Below, in pieces: positions 28,698-29,231 of a stretch of 29,231 nt of DNA. The notes under the pieces are model-generated. The model was not told where the DNA came from. It saw nothing but the letters and a program-made list of their open reading frames with translations, and ran no database searches. The position numbers and the translations under genes were made by a program. The DNA lies in IMG/VR virus record IMGVR_UViG_3300045012_000017, positions 1-29,231 of that record. One strand, written 5' to 3'. Source of the DNA: a virus. Within the stretch, counting starts at the first letter, position 1; each line of letters begins with the position of its first letter.

Positions 28698-29231
28698 ATG
28701 GGCGAGAACAACATCGTTGTCACTGTGGAGAGCGCCATTGAGGCGCTCAAGGCTGCGGTGACAGGGAAGGGCGAGGACTACGTCTACGTCAACGGCGCAG
28801 GCGAGAGCCCGACAAGCCTGGAGGATTCTGTCCGGTGCAGCTATGTGCACTGGAGTGCATCCTCCGGCGTCCCCGGATGCATCGTCGGAAACACCCTGCA
28901 TCGTCTTGGTGTTCCACTGCGCGACTTCTCGGAGGCCGAGCACCACTCGGCCGAGGATCTTGAGAAGTACATCCCGAACCTCGTCTTCGAGGACGGCGTG
29001 GGTGAAATCCTTCAGGCTGCACAGACAAAGCAGGATGCGGGGAAGACCTGGGGCACGGCATACCGGGCCGCACTCAATGAGGCCGGATGGCTCCACGGTG
29101 ACTCCCCTCACACCCCCGGAACGCTGCACGACTGCGTTGTCTGTGAGAACAACTGCTTCTGTGGCAACCTCGAAGCCGGGACCAAGTGCCTGTTCTGCAA
29201 CCTGCAGGACGGCAACTTCGGGGAGGCCATG
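28698..29231 (+). CDS. Hypothetical protein with C-terminal cysteine cluster, 3'-truncated by window
   Basis: An ATG at 28698, with GGGAGAGAG a few bases upstream, opens a frame of 178 codons that continues past the window edge. The N-terminal part (MGENNIVVTVESAIEALKAA) and middle (DFSEAEHHSAEDLEKYIPNL, AGKTWGTAYRAALNEAGW) look like a soluble helical domain. Residues 146-167 hold six cysteines in the order CxxC, CxC, CxxC (DCVVCENNCFCGN, then KCLFC), a probable zinc-binding module. It is the first gene after the P1/P2 leader, so probably early. No family is recognised. A 7-bp hairpin (28730-28736 with 28742-28748) lies within its first codons. Confidence 0.8.
   Translation, partial: MGENNIVVTVESAIEALKAAVTGKGEDYVYVNGAGESPTSLEDSVRCSYVHWSASSGVPGCIVGNTLHRLGVPLRDFSEAEHHSAEDLEKYIPNLVFEDGVGEILQAAQTKQDAGKTWGTAYRAALNEAGWLHGDSPHTPGTLHDCVVCENNCFCGNLEAGTKCLFCNLQDGNFGEAM

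Noticed and set aside
1-29231. Search for CRISPR arrays, integrase, transposase, attachment sites and tail-assembly frameshift genes
   Set aside because: No direct-repeat array with regular spacers, no recombinase motifs and no slippery tail-chaperone overlap were found; the 31-bp and 40-bp repeats are only two copies each.

Overview
This window is part of a double-stranded DNA phage genome. Its host is most likely Streptomyces or a close actinobacterial relative. I infer this from the base composition (GC-rich by eye, with G/C-ending codons), from protein families I recognise as typical of actinobacteriophages (a small protein starting MCRSGC, a DUF1906 lysin, internal virion proteins with TNWWK-type repeats), from actinobacterial-type promoters, and from an rRNA-leader-like boxA. 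A terminase, portal, scaffold, N4-gp56-type major capsid protein, head-tail adaptor, tail fibre and large internal virion proteins are present. No tail tube, frameshifted tail chaperone or sheath gene is visible, so a short-tailed (podovirus-like) virion is the best reading. No integrase, repressor or CRISPR array is seen.

Layout. (1) Positions 1-846 hold the end of a rightward operon of four small genes of unknown function, closed by a 17-bp-stem bidirectional terminator at 857-897. (2) Positions 910-26480 form one leftward late operon of about 25 kb, with genes overlapping by 1-32 bases. In transcription order it runs: large terminase, two small membrane proteins, DUF1906 lysin, portal, five small proteins, a 1629-residue internal virion protein, three further virion proteins (one with an NlpC/P60 head, one with a lytic transglycosylase head), a fourth internal virion protein, a tRNA, scaffold, major capsid protein, a run of small head or accessory genes including an Acb2/Tad1-like predicted counter-defence protein, head-tail adaptor, tail fibre, a large tail protein, and a second lysis-like cluster (membrane/coiled-coil protein, stand-alone peptidoglycan-binding domain, holin-like protein). 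(3) Positions 26481-27435 are a divergent control region. It holds a chain of hairpins in the late leader, a late promoter with a perfect -10 box, a Crp-type operator centred 61.5 bases upstream of the predicted start, an AT-rich stretch with 31-bp tandem repeats, and inverted repeats. (4) Positions 27436-27980 hold two rightward, probably early, genes, the first strongly acidic, followed by an exact 40-bp tandem duplication carrying two identical UUCG-loop terminators. (5) Positions 28061-28697 are a second control region with tandem hairpins, two good promoters and a boxA-like antitermination site, leading into a gene that runs off the window.

The genes read as a lytic programme. Rightward transcription on the right side would act early and leftward transcription would make the virion and lysis proteins. 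Host signals may be recruited for control (Crp at the late promoter, the Nus-type boxA in the rightward leader). The least explained feature is an unusual density of perfect short-loop hairpins, both in control regions and inside structural genes.
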